Source: JAKFWF01 sp963741505
Lineage (GTDB): Bacteria > Pseudomonadota > Alphaproteobacteria > Rhizobiales > Hyphomicrobiaceae
Direction of reading: 5' to 3'
Length of the DNA stretch: 64,000 nt
Assembly (NCBI GenBank): GCA_963741505.1
Contig: CAVUIJ010000003.1
Span: forward strand, 74,272 to 138,271
The notes beneath the pieces were generated by a model. The model worked only from the letters and a program-made list of their open reading frames with translations. It was not told the origin of the DNA and made no database searches. Below are positions 35,842-45,932 of the stretch, in pieces (within the stretch, counting starts at the first letter, position 1; each line of letters starts with the position of its first letter). The translations under genes and the position numbers were made by a program.

Positions 35842-37032
35842 ATGGTCGCGGTGGAACTGGTGCTGTGGGAATGGCTGAGCTTTGCGGTGCGTTGGCTGCA
35901 CGTAATCGCCGGCATCGCCTGGATCGGCAGCTCGTTCTATTTCGTTCACCTGGATCTGAGCCTCGCCAAGCGCGAGGGGTTGCCGGCCGGCGCCTACGGC
36001 GAAGCCTGGCAGGTGCATGGCGGCGGCTTCTATCATCTGGTGAAGTACCTGGTCGCGCCGGCACGCATGCCCGACCACCTGACTTGGTTCAAATGGGAAG
36101 CCTACGCCACGTGGCTCTCCGGCATGGGCCTGCTGGTGATCGTCTACTACTTCTCCAGCCGCCTCTATCTGATCGACCGGACTGTCATGGAGTTGTCGCC
36201 GGCGCAGGCGATCGCGATCAGTGTCGCCGGCCTGGCGCTGGGCTGGATCGTCTACGATGCGATGTGCAGATCGCCCTTGGGGCGCAACGACACCGCGCTG
36301 GCGCTGGTCGGCTACGTGTTCCTGGTTGCGCTGAGCTTGGGGTTCACGAAGGTATTCAGCGGCCGCGGCGCCTACACGCAGATGGGCGCACTGATCGGCA
36401 CCATCATGGTCGCCAACGTGTTTGTGATAATCATTCCGAACCAGCGTCGCGTGGTCGCCGATCTGATCGCCGGCCGCGTGCCCGATCCGGCGCTGGGTGC
36501 TGCCGGCAAGCAGCGCTCGCTGCACAATAACTACCTGACCCTGCCAGTGGTGTTCGTGATGATCTCGAACCACTATCCGCTGAGCTTTGCCACCCGCTTC
36601 AATTGGCTGATCCTGGCGCTGGTGATGATCATGGGGGCAGTGATACGCCACTTCTACAACAGCCGGCACAAGGGTCTGCCTTCGCCGTGGTGGACTTGGG
36701 TCGTGACGGCGCTCTGCACCATCGCCATCGTCTGGCTGTCGACCTTCCCGCCCGAGCCGTTGCAGCGAGCAGCCGCGCCCGTTACCTTCGCCCAGGCCGA
36801 GGAGGTTGTGATCACGCGCTGCAGCATGTGCCATGCGCAACAGCCGGTGTGGGAGGGGATCGGCGCGGCGCCGAAGGGCGTCATGCTCGATACCGCCGAC
36901 CGCATCAAGCTGCACGCCGGGCAGATCGTGCTCAACAGCGTGCTGTCGAACGCCATGCCGCCGGGTAATATCACCGAGATCAGCGCCGCGGAGCGGGGCA
37001 TGCTCGCGGCCTGGGCGCAGGCGACGCCATGA
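35842..37032 (+). CDS. puuD: Urate hydroxylase PuuD (membrane cytochrome c urate oxidase)
   Basis: Oxidises urate to 5-hydroxyisourate with electrons passed to a haem domain. About eight membrane helices span residues 10-300, with the PuuD-type blocks WLHVIAGIAWIGSSFYFVHL, AYGEAWQVHGGGFYHLVKYL and LKYLVAPARMPDHL-like neighbour, then NNYLTLPVVFVMISNHYP and HFYNSRHK. The C-terminal cytochrome c domain carries CSMCH in VVITRCSMCHAQQPVWEG and a distal Met in NAMPPGNITEI. 396 residues. The stop overlaps the start of plsC by four bases. Urate catabolism partners are not in the window. Confidence 0.93.
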   Translation: MVAVELVLWEWLSFAVRWLHVIAGIAWIGSSFYFVHLDLSLAKREGLPAGAYGEAWQVHGGGFYHLVKYLVAPARMPDHLTWFKWEAYATWLSGMGLLVIVYYFSSRLYLIDRTVMELSPAQAIAISVAGLALGWIVYDAMCRSPLGRNDTALALVGYVFLVALSLGFTKVFSGRGAYTQMGALIGTIMVANVFVIIIPNQRRVVADLIAGRVPDPALGAAGKQRSLHNNYLTLPVVFVMISNHYPLSFATRFNWLILALVMIMGAVIRHFYNSRHKGLPSPWWTWVVTALCTIAIVWLSTFPPEPLQRAAAPVTFAQAEEVVITRCSMCHAQQPVWEGIGAAPKGVMLDTADRIKLHAGQIVLNSVLSNAMPPGNITEISAAERGMLAAWAQATP

Positions 37033-37935
37033 TCTCCGAACCGTCACCGCCGTCGACCGGGCGATGGCGCGCGGCGGCCGTGCTGGCAGGCTTTGCGACG
37101 CTCACGCTGCCGCTGATGCCGGTGCAGGCGCTGCTGCTGCGCACGATCAACACGCGGCGCCCGCGCCTTTCCGCATTGGTATCACCGCCAGGTCTGCCGC
37201 CTGCTCGGTGTCAAGCTGCGCGTCGAAGGCGCAATTGCACATGGCAAGCCGGTACTGGTCGTCGCCAACCATTCGTCGTGGCTCGATATTCCGGTGCTCT
37301 CGGCGGTCGCGCCGGTGTCCTTCATCGCCAAGAAGGAGGTCGGCAGCTGGCCGTTCGTCTCCGCCCTTGCCAGGTTGCAACGGTCGGTGTTCGTCGATCG
37401 CACCCGGCGGTCTGCGGTCGGCGAAACGACCTCCGAGATGACGCAGCGGCTGGCGGCGGGCGACGCGCTGGTGCTGTTCGCAGAGGGCACGTCGACCGAC
37501 GGCAACCGGGTACTGCCACTGCGCACATCGTTGTTCGGCGCGGTGCTGCCGGGAGCCAAGGGCGACCAGGTGCCGCACGCGGCAGTGGTGCAGACCTGCG
37601 CCGTCGTGTACGGCCATCTCCATGGCTTGCCGCTCGACCGCGCCGGCCGGCCGTTTGTCGGCTGGTATGGCGATATGGCGATCGGCAGCCATGCCTGGAG
37701 CCTGCTCAAGGCGGGGCCGCTCGACGTCCATATCGTCATTGGGCCGCCGGTTGCGATCGACAGCTTCGCCGATCGCAAGGCATTGGCGCGTCACGTCGAA
37801 TCGGAATTGCGGCAGGCCGTCGTGCGGCTCCTGCGCAATCGGCCCGCCGGCGAGTCGCTGCTGGTGACAGTGCCGGCATCCGACAAAGCGAGACGCGCAG
37901 GAACAGCGGCCAAGACCTCGTCCAAGTGGACTTGA
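37029..37935 (+). CDS. plsC: 1-acyl-sn-glycerol-3-phosphate acyltransferase (one frameshift)
   Basis: Acylates lysophosphatidate in phospholipid synthesis. The HX4D catalytic motif is in VVANHSSWLDIPVLSA, FIAKKEVGSWPFVSALARL and LFAEGTSTDGNRVLPL follow, and VQTCAVVYGHLHGLP ends the conserved region. An N-terminal helix anchors it in the membrane. One extra base near 37,171 breaks the frame between LLLRTINTRRPRL and PHWYHRQVCRLLGVKLR. The ATG overlaps the puuD stop (ATGA). It precedes miaB by 155 bp, a frequent alphaproteobacterial neighbour. Confidence 0.87.
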
Positions 37936-38090
37936 TGTGGCAGCGCGATCGCTTGTCCACTTCGACGTTTGTTGCATTGCAACAATTTGATGACACTGTG
38001 GAATTGTGGCGCTATCGTAACCGCACGGGAACGCGACGGCGTCTAACGTCCCGCCGGGGATTCGCGGTTCTTGGGAATGGCGAGGGGTAC

Positions 38091-39455
38091 ATGTCTGACG
38101 ATCGTGCAGACGCGGCGGCAGGGCCGACGAAGGTCTTCGTCAAGACGTTTGGCTGCCAGATGAACGTCTACGACAGCGAGCGCCTGGTGGAGGCGCTGGC
38201 ACCTTCTGGTTTCGCCGAGACGGCCGATATCGGCGATGCTGATTTGATTGTCCTAAACACCTGCCACATCAGGGAAAAGGCGGTCGAGAAGGTCTATTCC
38301 GAGCTCGGTCGCGTGCGCGACGTCAAGGCCGAACGGCAGGCGCGCGGCAAGACCACCATGGTGACCGTTGCCGGTTGCGTTGCACAAGCCGAGGGCCGCG
38401 AAATCTCGCGGCGGGCGCCGGTCGTCGATGTGGTGATCGGGCCGCAGAGTTATCACCGGCTGCCGGAACTGCTCCGCGAAGCGCGCGCCGGCAAGCGCAT
38501 CGTCGAGACCGAGTTCCCCGAGGTCGACAAGTTCGCGAGCCTGCCCGCCCGCACCGGACCGCGCCAGACTGCTGCATTCCTCACCGTCCAGGAAGGCTGC
38601 GATAAGTTCTGTACCTTCTGCGTCGTACCCTATACGCGCGGCGCCGAGTATTCGCGTCCAGTGGCAGATGTCGTGCGCGAAGCCGAGGCGCTGGCCGCCC
38701 GCGGCGTGCGCGAACTGACGCTGCTCGGCCAGAACGTCAACGGCTATCACGGTGTTGGTGCCGACGGGACGCCGAAGTCGCTAGCCCAGCTGCTGGCGCG
38801 GCTGTCCGAGGTGCCGCTGCTGGAACGGTTGCGCTATGTCACGAGCCACCCGCGCGATATGCAGGACGACTTGATCGACGCGCACCGGCACATGCCGAAG
38901 CTGATGCCCTATCTGCATCTGCCGTTCCAGGCCGGCTCCGATCGCATTCTCGCCGCCATGAACCGCAAGCACACCGCCGATGACTATCGCCGTCTGGTCG
39001 AGCGCATTCGCAATGCCCGTCCCGACATCGCGCTATCGACCGACATCATCGTCGGCTTTCCAGGCGAAACCGATGCCGAGTTCGCGCAGACGCTCGCGCT
39101 CGTGCGCGAGATCGGCTTCGCCCAGGCCTACTCGTTCAAGTACAGTGGCCGTCCGGGGACGCCCGCAGCGGCGATGGAAGAGCAAATTCCAGATCGCATC
39201 AAGTCGGCCCGCCTCGCGGAGCTGCAGGATCTGCTCGAAAACCAGCAGAAGTCGTTCAACAACGGCTTCGTGGGTCAGGTCGTGCCGGTATTGTTCGAGC
39301 GGCCGGGCAAGCGTGAAGGCCACCTCGTCGGCCGCACGCCTTACCTGCAACTGGTCCATGTCGAGGCCGGCGAAGCGGCGCTGGGCCACATCCTGCCGGT
39401 GGCGATCGCCTCCGCCAGCCAGAATAGCCTGACCGGAACGCTGCAAGCGGCGTGA
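38091..39455 (+). CDS. miaB: tRNA-2-methylthio-N(6)-dimethylallyladenosine synthase
   Basis: Radical SAM methylthiotransferase acting on i6A37 of tRNA. The N-terminal MTTase domain has cysteines in KTFGCQMNVYDSERL, VLNTCHIREKAVEKV and VTVAGCVAQAEG. The radical SAM motif is EGCDKFCTFCVVPYTRG, followed by GQNVNGYHGVG and IVGFPGETDAEFAQTL. A TRAM domain ends the protein (VLFERPGKREGHLVGRTPYL). 454 residues, ATG 38,091 with GCGAGGGG upstream. It heads the miaB-phoH-ybeY-CBS-lnt cluster. Confidence 0.97.
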   Translation: MSDDRADAAAGPTKVFVKTFGCQMNVYDSERLVEALAPSGFAETADIGDADLIVLNTCHIREKAVEKVYSELGRVRDVKAERQARGKTTMVTVAGCVAQAEGREISRRAPVVDVVIGPQSYHRLPELLREARAGKRIVETEFPEVDKFASLPARTGPRQTAAFLTVQEGCDKFCTFCVVPYTRGAEYSRPVADVVREAEALAARGVRELTLLGQNVNGYHGVGADGTPKSLAQLLARLSEVPLLERLRYVTSHPRDMQDDLIDAHRHMPKLMPYLHLPFQAGSDRILAAMNRKHTADDYRRLVERIRNARPDIALSTDIIVGFPGETDAEFAQTLALVREIGFAQAYSFKYSGRPGTPAAAMEEQIPDRIKSARLAELQDLLENQQKSFNNGFVGQVVPVLFERPGKREGHLVGRTPYLQLVHVEAGEAALGHILPVAIASASQNSLTGTLQAA

Positions 39456-39564
39456 TCGAGCGTTCACGGCGGTTGATGGCGCTATTGCTGTCATCGCATC
39501 GCCGAGTGGGTTGTGCTAGATTGGCGGTGGCTACAGCAACTCAACGCCGCCGGAGACTGCCAAT

Positions 39565-40584
39565 TTGACAGCCTATCGTGGACCTTCCGCCCCCGGCGGA
39601 CTTGCCCGTCCCAAGAAAGCGACCGCGCCAAAGAAGCGGGTCGTCGTGCCCTTCGAGGACAACCGGTTTCTGCCGCGATTGCTTGGCGAACACGATTCGC
39701 ATCTGGCGCTGATCGAGGACCGGCTCGGGATCGAGGCGCACGCACATGGCAATGTCGTCATCCTGGCCGGCTCGGAAGGCGGCTGCGACATCGCTCGCGG
39801 CGTGCTCGAGGACCTTTATGCGCGAGTCCGCAAGGGCGACGAGATCGGCCCCGGCGACATCGACGGACTGATTCGCCATGCTCGCCAGGAGGATCTGCCG
39901 GCCGGCAGCGACGGCCGCGCCCAGATCGCCACCCGGCGCAAAATCGTCAACGCCCGCACGCCTGCACAGAGCACCTACATTCGCGCCATCGAGAAGCTCG
40001 ACCTGGTCTTCGGCATCGGCCCGGCCGGCACCGGCAAGACCTATCTCGCGGTCGCATTCGCCGCCCATTGCCTGGAGCGCGGCATCGTCGAGCGGATCAT
40101 CCTGTCGCGGCCGGCGGTGGAAGCGGGCGAGCGGCTGGGCTTCCTGCCCGGCGATATGCGCGACAAGGTCGATCCCTACCTGCGGCCGCTGTACGATGCG
40201 CTCTACGACGTGCTGCCGCCCGAGAAGGTCGAGCGCGACCTCGACGCCGGCATAATCGAGATCGCACCGCTCGCCTTCATGCGCGGGCGCACGCTGGCCA
40301 ACGCCTTCGTCATTCTCGACGAGGCGCAGAACACCACCAGCATGCAGATGAAGATGTTCCTCACCCGTCTCGGCGAAGGTTCGAAGATGGTAATCACCGG
40401 CGATCCGAGCCAGATCGATCTGCCACCGGGCCAGAAATCCGGCCTCGAAGAGGCGGTGGCGCTGCTTGACGGCGTCGACGAGACCGCAACGATCCGATTT
40501 GCGTCGCAGGACGTCGTCCGCCGCGATCTGGTCGCGCGCATCGTCGAGGCCTATGAGCGTGCGGCGCCGCCGAAGAAGGTTTGA
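39565..40584 (+). CDS. ybeZ: PhoH family protein (YbeZ)
   Basis: A 339-residue PhoH-type P-loop ATPase that works with YbeY in RNA metabolism. Walker A is GIGPAGTGKTYLAVAFA near residue 155 and Walker B is NAFVILDEAQNTTSMQMK; the GDPSQIDLP motif follows. The N-terminal region (VVVPFEDNRFLPRLLGEHD) matches the YbeZ subfamily. Start TTG 39,565. ybeY begins two bases after its stop, so coupling is likely. Confidence 0.95.
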   Translation: MTAYRGPSAPGGLARPKKATAPKKRVVVPFEDNRFLPRLLGEHDSHLALIEDRLGIEAHAHGNVVILAGSEGGCDIARGVLEDLYARVRKGDEIGPGDIDGLIRHARQEDLPAGSDGRAQIATRRKIVNARTPAQSTYIRAIEKLDLVFGIGPAGTGKTYLAVAFAAHCLERGIVERIILSRPAVEAGERLGFLPGDMRDKVDPYLRPLYDALYDVLPPEKVERDLDAGIIEIAPLAFMRGRTLANAFVILDEAQNTTSMQMKMFLTRLGEGSKMVITGDPSQIDLPPGQKSGLEEAVALLDGVDETATIRFASQDVVRRDLVARIVEAYERAAPPKKV

Positions 40585-40586
40585 AG

Positions 40587-41147
40587 ATGCCTCGGACTGA
40601 CGCGCTCGATCGCTCTGCGCCGGATCCGGCCGCCGATCCCGAGCCTCCACGAGGGTTGATCGTGGAGGTCGTCGAGGAGGCCGGCGGCTGGCCGGCGCTC
40701 GGTGATCTTTCGGCGATCATCGCGCCGGTGCTGACGGCAGTAGGGGCGCACGAGCGGCTGTCCCCGCAGCTGCCGGCGGAGGCCTGCATCGCGCTCGTCG
40801 ACGACGCCACGATGCGGCGTCTCAACAGCCAATTCCGCGCCAAGGACAAGCCGACCAACGTGCTGTCGTTTCCGTCCGGCATGCTGGCGGTCGCCAATCA
40901 GAGACGCCAACTTGGCGATATCGCGCTCGGTTTCGAAACGGTGATGCGCGAGGCTGCGGCGCAGGAAATTGCGCCGCCGGATCATGTCCGCCACCTCGTA
41001 CTGCACGGGCTCTTGCATCTGATGGGCTTCGATCACGAGAGCGACGCCGACGCCGCGGTCATGGAGACGCTCGAGATCGAGATCCTGGCCAGCCTCGGCA
41101 TCGTCAACCCTTACGAGGAGGCGGCCTCGGCGCCGGCGGCGCCATGA
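40587..41147 (+). CDS. ybeY: Endoribonuclease YbeY
   Basis: Zinc-dependent RNase for 16S rRNA 3' maturation and ribosome quality control. The H3xH5xH metal motif is in HLVLHGLLHLMGFDH near residue 137, preceded by DKPTNVLSFPSG and LGDIALGFETVMREA. The protein has 186 residues with a variable N-terminal 30. It follows ybeZ and its TGA overlaps the ATG of the CBS-domain gene by four bases. Confidence 0.95.
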   Translation: MPRTDALDRSAPDPAADPEPPRGLIVEVVEEAGGWPALGDLSAIIAPVLTAVGAHERLSPQLPAEACIALVDDATMRRLNSQFRAKDKPTNVLSFPSGMLAVANQRRQLGDIALGFETVMREAAAQEIAPPDHVRHLVLHGLLHLMGFDHESDADAAVMETLEIEILASLGIVNPYEEAASAPAAP

Positions 41148-42178
41148 CCGTCGATCCGGCCAAATCGGCGGGCTCGACCGTCACACACGATAATGCCGAT
41201 CCGGCAGCGGCACCGACCGCGGGCACGCCGGCGCTTGGCTGGTTCGCCAGCTTGCGGGCCAGGCTCGGTCTGCCGGGCGGGCCGTCACTCAGGGCGACAC
41301 TCGAGGAAGCGCTCAACTCGGAGGAAAAATCGCCGGACTCGTTCTCGGCCGAGGAGCGCAGCATGCTGCTGCGACTGCTGCGCTTCGGCACGCTCAGAGT
41401 CGAGGATGTCATGGTGCCGCGTGCCGACATCATTGCGGCGGAGGAGAACGAATCGCTCGGCGAGCTGCTGCGTCTGTTCCAGGACGCGGGCGTGTCGCGC
41501 ATTCCGGTGTACCAGGAGACGCTCGACGACCCGCGCGGCATGATCCACGTCAAGGATCTGCTGAAGTGGATGACGCGCGACGTCGCTGCTCCCGTCAATG
41601 GTGGTGAGAAACCGCATCCGGACCTGACCACGGTCGATTTGAAGATCCCATTGCTGGCGACCAAGATCCGTCGGCCAGTGCTCTACGTGCCGCCATCGAT
41701 GCCGGCCATGAACCTGCTGATCCGCATGCAGTCGACCCGAATTCACATGGCGCTGGTGGTCGACGAATACGGCGGCACCGATGGCCTCGTCACCATCGAG
41801 GACCTGGTCGAGCAGATTGTCGGCGAGATCGAGGACGAGCACGATGAGCTGGAGGACGCCCACATCTATGAGGACGCCAAGCTCGGCCTCGTCGCCTCGG
41901 CACGCACGCCGGTCAAGGAGCTCGATGAGCATCTCGGGCTCAAGCTGCTGACGCCGGAGGAGGAGGAAGCGATCGATACGCTGGGCGGCCTGGTGTTCGC
42001 CTTGGTCGGGCGGGTGCCGGCACGCGGCGAGATCGTGCTGCATCCGAGCGGCATCGAGTTCGAGGTGCTGGATGCCGATCCGCGTCGGGTCAAGCGGTTG
42101 AAGATCATCGATGCGCGCGGCCAGCAGGCCGTGTCGAAAGGCCCTGACGGCGCGCCGGAAAGTCCACCCAAGCCATGA
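41144..42178 (+). CDS. Hemolysin/CorC-family CBS-domain protein
   Basis: A 344-residue cytosolic protein of the HlyC/CorC family lacking the N-terminal DUF21 membrane domain. Two CBS domains span about residues 80-220 (VEDVMVPRADIIAAEENESL, IPVYQETLDDPRGMIHVKDL and ALVVDEYGGTDGLVTIEDLV), followed by the transporter-associated domain (ELDEHLGLKLLTPEEEEAID). It is linked to ion homeostasis or membrane stress and consistently lies between ybeY and lnt. Its stop overlaps the lnt start. Confidence 0.9.
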   Translation: MTVDPAKSAGSTVTHDNADPAAAPTAGTPALGWFASLRARLGLPGGPSLRATLEEALNSEEKSPDSFSAEERSMLLRLLRFGTLRVEDVMVPRADIIAAEENESLGELLRLFQDAGVSRIPVYQETLDDPRGMIHVKDLLKWMTRDVAAPVNGGEKPHPDLTTVDLKIPLLATKIRRPVLYVPPSMPAMNLLIRMQSTRIHMALVVDEYGGTDGLVTIEDLVEQIVGEIEDEHDELEDAHIYEDAKLGLVASARTPVKELDEHLGLKLLTPEEEEAIDTLGGLVFALVGRVPARGEIVLHPSGIEFEVLDADPRRVKRLKIIDARGQQAVSKGPDGAPESPPKP

Positions 42179-43815
42179 GCGCCTTGATGCCGTTGGCCGG
42201 GGGACGGGCCGCTGCCGCGCCGGAATGGACCGCGCGCTGGTGCCGGACGGCCAGCGCGCGCGGTGCCGCCGCCGCAGCCTTTGCCGCAGGCTCGGCTTCG
42301 GTACTCGCGATGGCCCCGTTCTTCCTGTGGCCGGTGCTGTTTGCGACGCTGCCGGTCCTGGTCTGGCTGATCGATGGCGCCTGGGAGCGTAGCGGACGAC
42401 GATGGCTCCTGTGCTTCTGGCCCGGCTGGTGGTTCGGCTTCGGCTATTTCGTGTTCGGCCTGTTCTGGATCGGCGAAGCGTTCCTGGTCGAGTCGGAGCG
42501 ATTCTTGTGGGCACTGCCGTTCGCCGTAACGTTGCTGCCGGCGGGATTGGCGATGTTTTTCGGGGCGGCGACGTCCGCCACTGGGTTGATCTCGCGGCCG
42601 GGCATTGGCCGGGTGGTGGTGCTGGCGCTCGCGATCGCCGCCACCGAATGGTTGCGCGGGCACGTGCTGACCGGTTTCCCGTGGAACATCCTCGGTTACG
42701 CGCTGACCATGCCGCTGGTGTTGATGCAATCTGCCGCCATTGTCGGCATCTACGGTCTGACGCTGGCGGTAGTGCTGATCTTCTCGGCGCCCGGCGTGCT
42801 GCTGGCCGCGGGCGGCAGCCGCAGTTGGCGGTCAGCTGCGGCCATCGCCATCCTGCCGCTGCTGGTGATGGCGGCATATGGCGCTGCCAGACTTGCTGTG
42901 TTGACCGACGCGCCGGTGCCCGGCGTTGGGCTGCGGATCGTGCAACCGAGCATACCACAACGCCAGAAGTGGGTGGCTGAGAATCAGCGCTGGATCTTCT
43001 TCGATCACATTGACCTGTCGCAGCGCACGCCTGCCGGCGAGCCGGACGAAGCCATGACCGGTGTCAGCCACGTGATCTGGCCGGAAGCAGCGATGCCGTT
43101 TCGGCCGCTGCAGAGCCCCGAGGCGCTGGCGGCAATCGGCGAAATGCTGCCCTCCGGGCGGCATCTGTTGTCCGGTGGCTTGCGCACGGTCGAGACCGGT
43201 GGCGGCGAACAGGAAGCGCGCAATAGCCTGATGGTGTTCGGCGCCGCCGGCAAGGTGGTCGCGATCTACGACAAGATCCACCTGGTTCCGTTCGGCGAGT
43301 ACCTGCCGCTAAAGGGGCTGCTGGAGCGGCTCGGCCTGGAGCAGCTGACGCGTCAGCGCGGCGGCTTCGGCATCGGTCCGGCGCCGCGCCCGTTGCTGAC
43401 GGTTCCCGGGCTGCCGCTCGCCGGCCCGTTGATCTGCTACGAGGCGATCTTTCCGGCCGCCATCGTGCAAACAGCCGAGCGCCCCGGCGTGCTGGTCAAT
43501 CTCACCAACGACGGCTGGTTCGGCAATACCACCGGGCCGCGCCAGCATCTGCATCAGGCCCGGGTGCGCGCTGTCGAAGAGGGCCTACCAATCGTTCGGG
43601 CGGCAAACAATGGGATCTCGGCGGTAATCGCGCCATCGGGCAGAATGGTCGGCAGCCTCGGCATGAACGTGCGTGGCAATTTTGATGCAATTTTGCCACA
43701 GGCAATCGCGCCGACGCTCTACAGCCGGGCCGGCGACCTGCTGTTTGCTGCGATATGGCTGTTGCTTGCGATCTGGTGCTATTTCCAGCGCCTTGGCGCG
43801 CCATCGAAGCCGTAA
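42175..43815 (+). CDS. lnt: Apolipoprotein N-acyltransferase
   Basis: N-acylates the lipoprotein N-terminal cysteine in the inner membrane. Five to six N-terminal helices are followed by a periplasmic nitrilase domain with the Glu-Lys-Cys triad: Glu in HVIWPEAAMPF, Lys in IYDKIHLVPFGEYLPL and Cys in GPLICYEAIFPA. The final helix is LLFAAIWLLLAIWCYF. 546 residues. ATG 42,175 overlaps the preceding stop. Intact. Confidence 0.96.
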   Translation: MSALMPLAGGRAAAAPEWTARWCRTASARGAAAAAFAAGSASVLAMAPFFLWPVLFATLPVLVWLIDGAWERSGRRWLLCFWPGWWFGFGYFVFGLFWIGEAFLVESERFLWALPFAVTLLPAGLAMFFGAATSATGLISRPGIGRVVVLALAIAATEWLRGHVLTGFPWNILGYALTMPLVLMQSAAIVGIYGLTLAVVLIFSAPGVLLAAGGSRSWRSAAAIAILPLLVMAAYGAARLAVLTDAPVPGVGLRIVQPSIPQRQKWVAENQRWIFFDHIDLSQRTPAGEPDEAMTGVSHVIWPEAAMPFRPLQSPEALAAIGEMLPSGRHLLSGGLRTVETGGGEQEARNSLMVFGAAGKVVAIYDKIHLVPFGEYLPLKGLLERLGLEQLTRQRGGFGIGPAPRPLLTVPGLPLAGPLICYEAIFPAAIVQTAERPGVLVNLTNDGWFGNTTGPRQHLHQARVRAVEEGLPIVRAANNGISAVIAPSGRMVGSLGMNVRGNFDAILPQAIAPTLYSRAGDLLFAAIWLLLAIWCYFQRLGAPSKP

Positions 43816-43908
43816 CTTCCGCAATCGCAGCAAGCAAGGGATTGCTGTTCGCGGTGGCCCTTGCTGTTGACTAGTGGCGGATGCGTACCTACGACGTGCC
43901 ATAGAAGC

Positions 43909-44415
43909 ATGCTGGAACGCGCCAATAGTGGCGCCACTGCCTTACTTGCGAGCGCCGCCTTGAGCGAAAACAGCACCGAGGAGAAAGGCTCAAGAAAAGC
44001 AAATCCGGTCGACGTCTACGTCGGCACCAGGGTGCGCTTGCGCCGGATGCTGCTCGGAATGAGCCAGGAAAAGCTCGGCGAGCGTTTGGGGCTGACCTTC
44101 CAGCAGGTGCAGAAGTATGAGAAGGGCGTCAATCGGATCGGTGCGAGCCGGTTGTTCGAGTTGGCCAAAGTACTGGGCGTGAGTGTCGGATATTTCTACG
44201 AGGACGCTCCCGATCATGCCAGCGGTGCGAGCGCCGAATCGGCCGCGGCCAGCGGCTTTGCCGAGCTTCCATCCGAAAGCTATGCCGCGGATTTTCTCAG
44301 CAGCCGCGAGGGTCTCGAGCTCAACAAGGCGTTTGCCCGCATATCGGATCCGAAAGTGCGCCGCACGATCGTCGATCTGGTGCGCTCGCTAGCCAGTGAA
44401 GAGGGCAAGGCCTGA
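43909..44415 (+). CDS. XRE family transcriptional regulator
   Basis: The helix-turn-helix regulator that sits upstream of metK in many alphaproteobacteria. The HTH_3 domain is VGTRVRLRRMLLGMSQEKLG to NRIGASRLFELAKVLGVSVG, close to the consensus for this group (FQQVQKYEKG). The C-terminal half has the conserved FARISDPKVRRTIVDLVRSL. The start is uncertain: ATG 43,909 is chosen; the conserved part begins about 36 codons later. It may regulate metK, but no operator can be named. Confidence 0.87.
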   Translation: MLERANSGATALLASAALSENSTEEKGSRKANPVDVYVGTRVRLRRMLLGMSQEKLGERLGLTFQQVQKYEKGVNRIGASRLFELAKVLGVSVGYFYEDAPDHASGASAESAAASGFAELPSESYAADFLSSREGLELNKAFARISDPKVRRTIVDLVRSLASEEGKA

Positions 44416-44531
44416 GAGATAGTTTTCCCAGCCGGACGCCGCCAGCGCCTTGACCCTGCCATCAAAGCCATTAAACAAGCGCGCAATCTCATCGACATGA
44501 GCATCCGCTTCTTGAAATACGGGGTTCTTCA

Positions 44532-45826
44532 GTGGCACGCCAATCGTACCTGTTCACCAGCGAGTCGGTTTCCGAAGGTCATCCGGACAAGGTCGCGGAC
44601 CAGATTTCGGATGCGATCCTGGATGCGTTCCTGGCCAATGATCAGAAGCTCGGCATCGCCGACAATAGCGCCGTCAACACCCGTCTTGGCTGTGAGACGC
44701 TGGTCACCACCAACAAGGTCGTAATCGCCGGCGAGGGCCGCGGCCAGGCGCCGCTGTTCGAGAAATTCGCAAGCCATCAGTTCGTCGGCCAGAACGAATG
44801 GGTGGTCGAACCGCGAGTTGATCACCGAGATCGCGCGCGGCGTGATCAAGGACATCGGCTACGATCAGGTCGGCTTCTCCTATCGCGGCGCCGAAGTCGA
44901 GGTACTGCTGCACGGCCAGTCCGCCGACATCGCCATGGGCGTCGACGAGAAGCAGGGCGAGGAGGGTGCCGGCGACCAGGGCATGATGTTCGGTTTCGCC
45001 TGCACCGACAGCGAGACCTACGAGAAGGGCTCGTTCATGCCGGCCCCGATCTACTTCTCGCACAAGATCCTGAAAGTGCTGTCCGAGCAGCGCCGCTCGG
45101 GCAAGCTCGGCGATCTGCTGCCGGACGCCAAGAGCCAGGTCACCATCCGCTACGAGGATGGCAAGGCCGTCGGCTGCGAGAAGGTCGTGGTTTCGACGCA
45201 GCACCAGAAGGCCAACGGCCAGGGCCGCGACTACACGCCGGAAATGGTGCGCGAGATGATCGGCGATGCCGTCACCTCGGCGCTGCCGAAGGGATGGATG
45301 CCGAAAAGCGGCGCCGACTTCCTGGTCAACCCGACCGGCAATTTCGTCGTCGGCGGGCCCGACGGCGACTGCGGCCTCACCGGCCGCAAGATCATCGTCG
45401 ACACCTACGGCGGCTATGCCCCGCACGGTGGCGGCGCGTTTTCCGGCAAGGACCCGACCAAGGTCGATCGCTCGGCCGCTTACGCCGCCCGCTACCTGGC
45501 GAAGAACGTCGTCGCCGCCGGCCTCGCCGAGCGCTGCATGATCCAGGTCGCCTACGCCATCGGCCGTCCCGAGCCGATGTCGCTGCTGGTCGACACCCAG
45601 GGCACCAGCAAGCACGGTCCAGAACTCGACGCCCAGCCTCGAGAAGGTGCTGGCCGAGCTGTTCCCGATGCGGCCGACCAATATCCGCCGCAAGCTGCAG
45701 CTCAACAAGCCGATCTACAAGCGTACCGCCGCCTACGGCCACTTCGGCCGCGCACCGGAACAGGACGGCGGCTTCTCGTGGGAGCGCACCGACCTCGCCG
45801 ACGCGATCAAGAAGGCGATTGGTTGA
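44532..45826 (+). CDS. metK: S-adenosylmethionine synthetase (two frameshifts)
   Basis: Makes SAM from methionine and ATP; essential. Signatures are SYLFTSESVSEGHPDKVADQ near the start (GTG 44,532), EEGAGDQGMMFGFAC, VNPTGNFVVGGPDGDCGLTG and TYGGYAPHGGGAFSGKDPTK. One extra base near 44,812 and another near 45,637 break the frame; corrected, it ends SWERTDLADAIKKAIG with stop at 45,826. A stretch of about 20 residues before the first break (QAPLFEKFASHQFVGQNEW) is not in the common bacterial MetK core and looks like a lineage insertion. That an essential gene is broken twice supports sequencing error as the cause. Confidence 0.92.
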
Positions 45827-45891
45827 AGTTCTCGCTGATGCGTGCCGTCTGCGCATTACGAAATCGGCCGCCACTTGCGAGATGATTTCTG

Positions 45892-45919
45892 AACGGCCGC
45901 GGCGTGCGGCCGTTTTTGT
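45892..45919 (+). terminator. Intrinsic terminator after metK
   Basis: A perfect 9-bp stem AACGGCCGC/GCGGCCGTT with a 5-base loop is followed directly by TTTTGTT. It lies 66 bp past the metK stop and 14 bp before the trmB start, so it would end metK transcripts, and trmB must then use its own promoter or readthrough. Confidence 0.8.
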
Positions 45920-45932
45920 TCGTGAGTGCCCG

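Noticed and set aside
44416..44531. Possible SAM riboswitch upstream of metK
   Set aside because: Some AAACAAGCGCG sequence recalls SAM-II, but the conserved pseudoknot pairing and the other invariant bases were not found.
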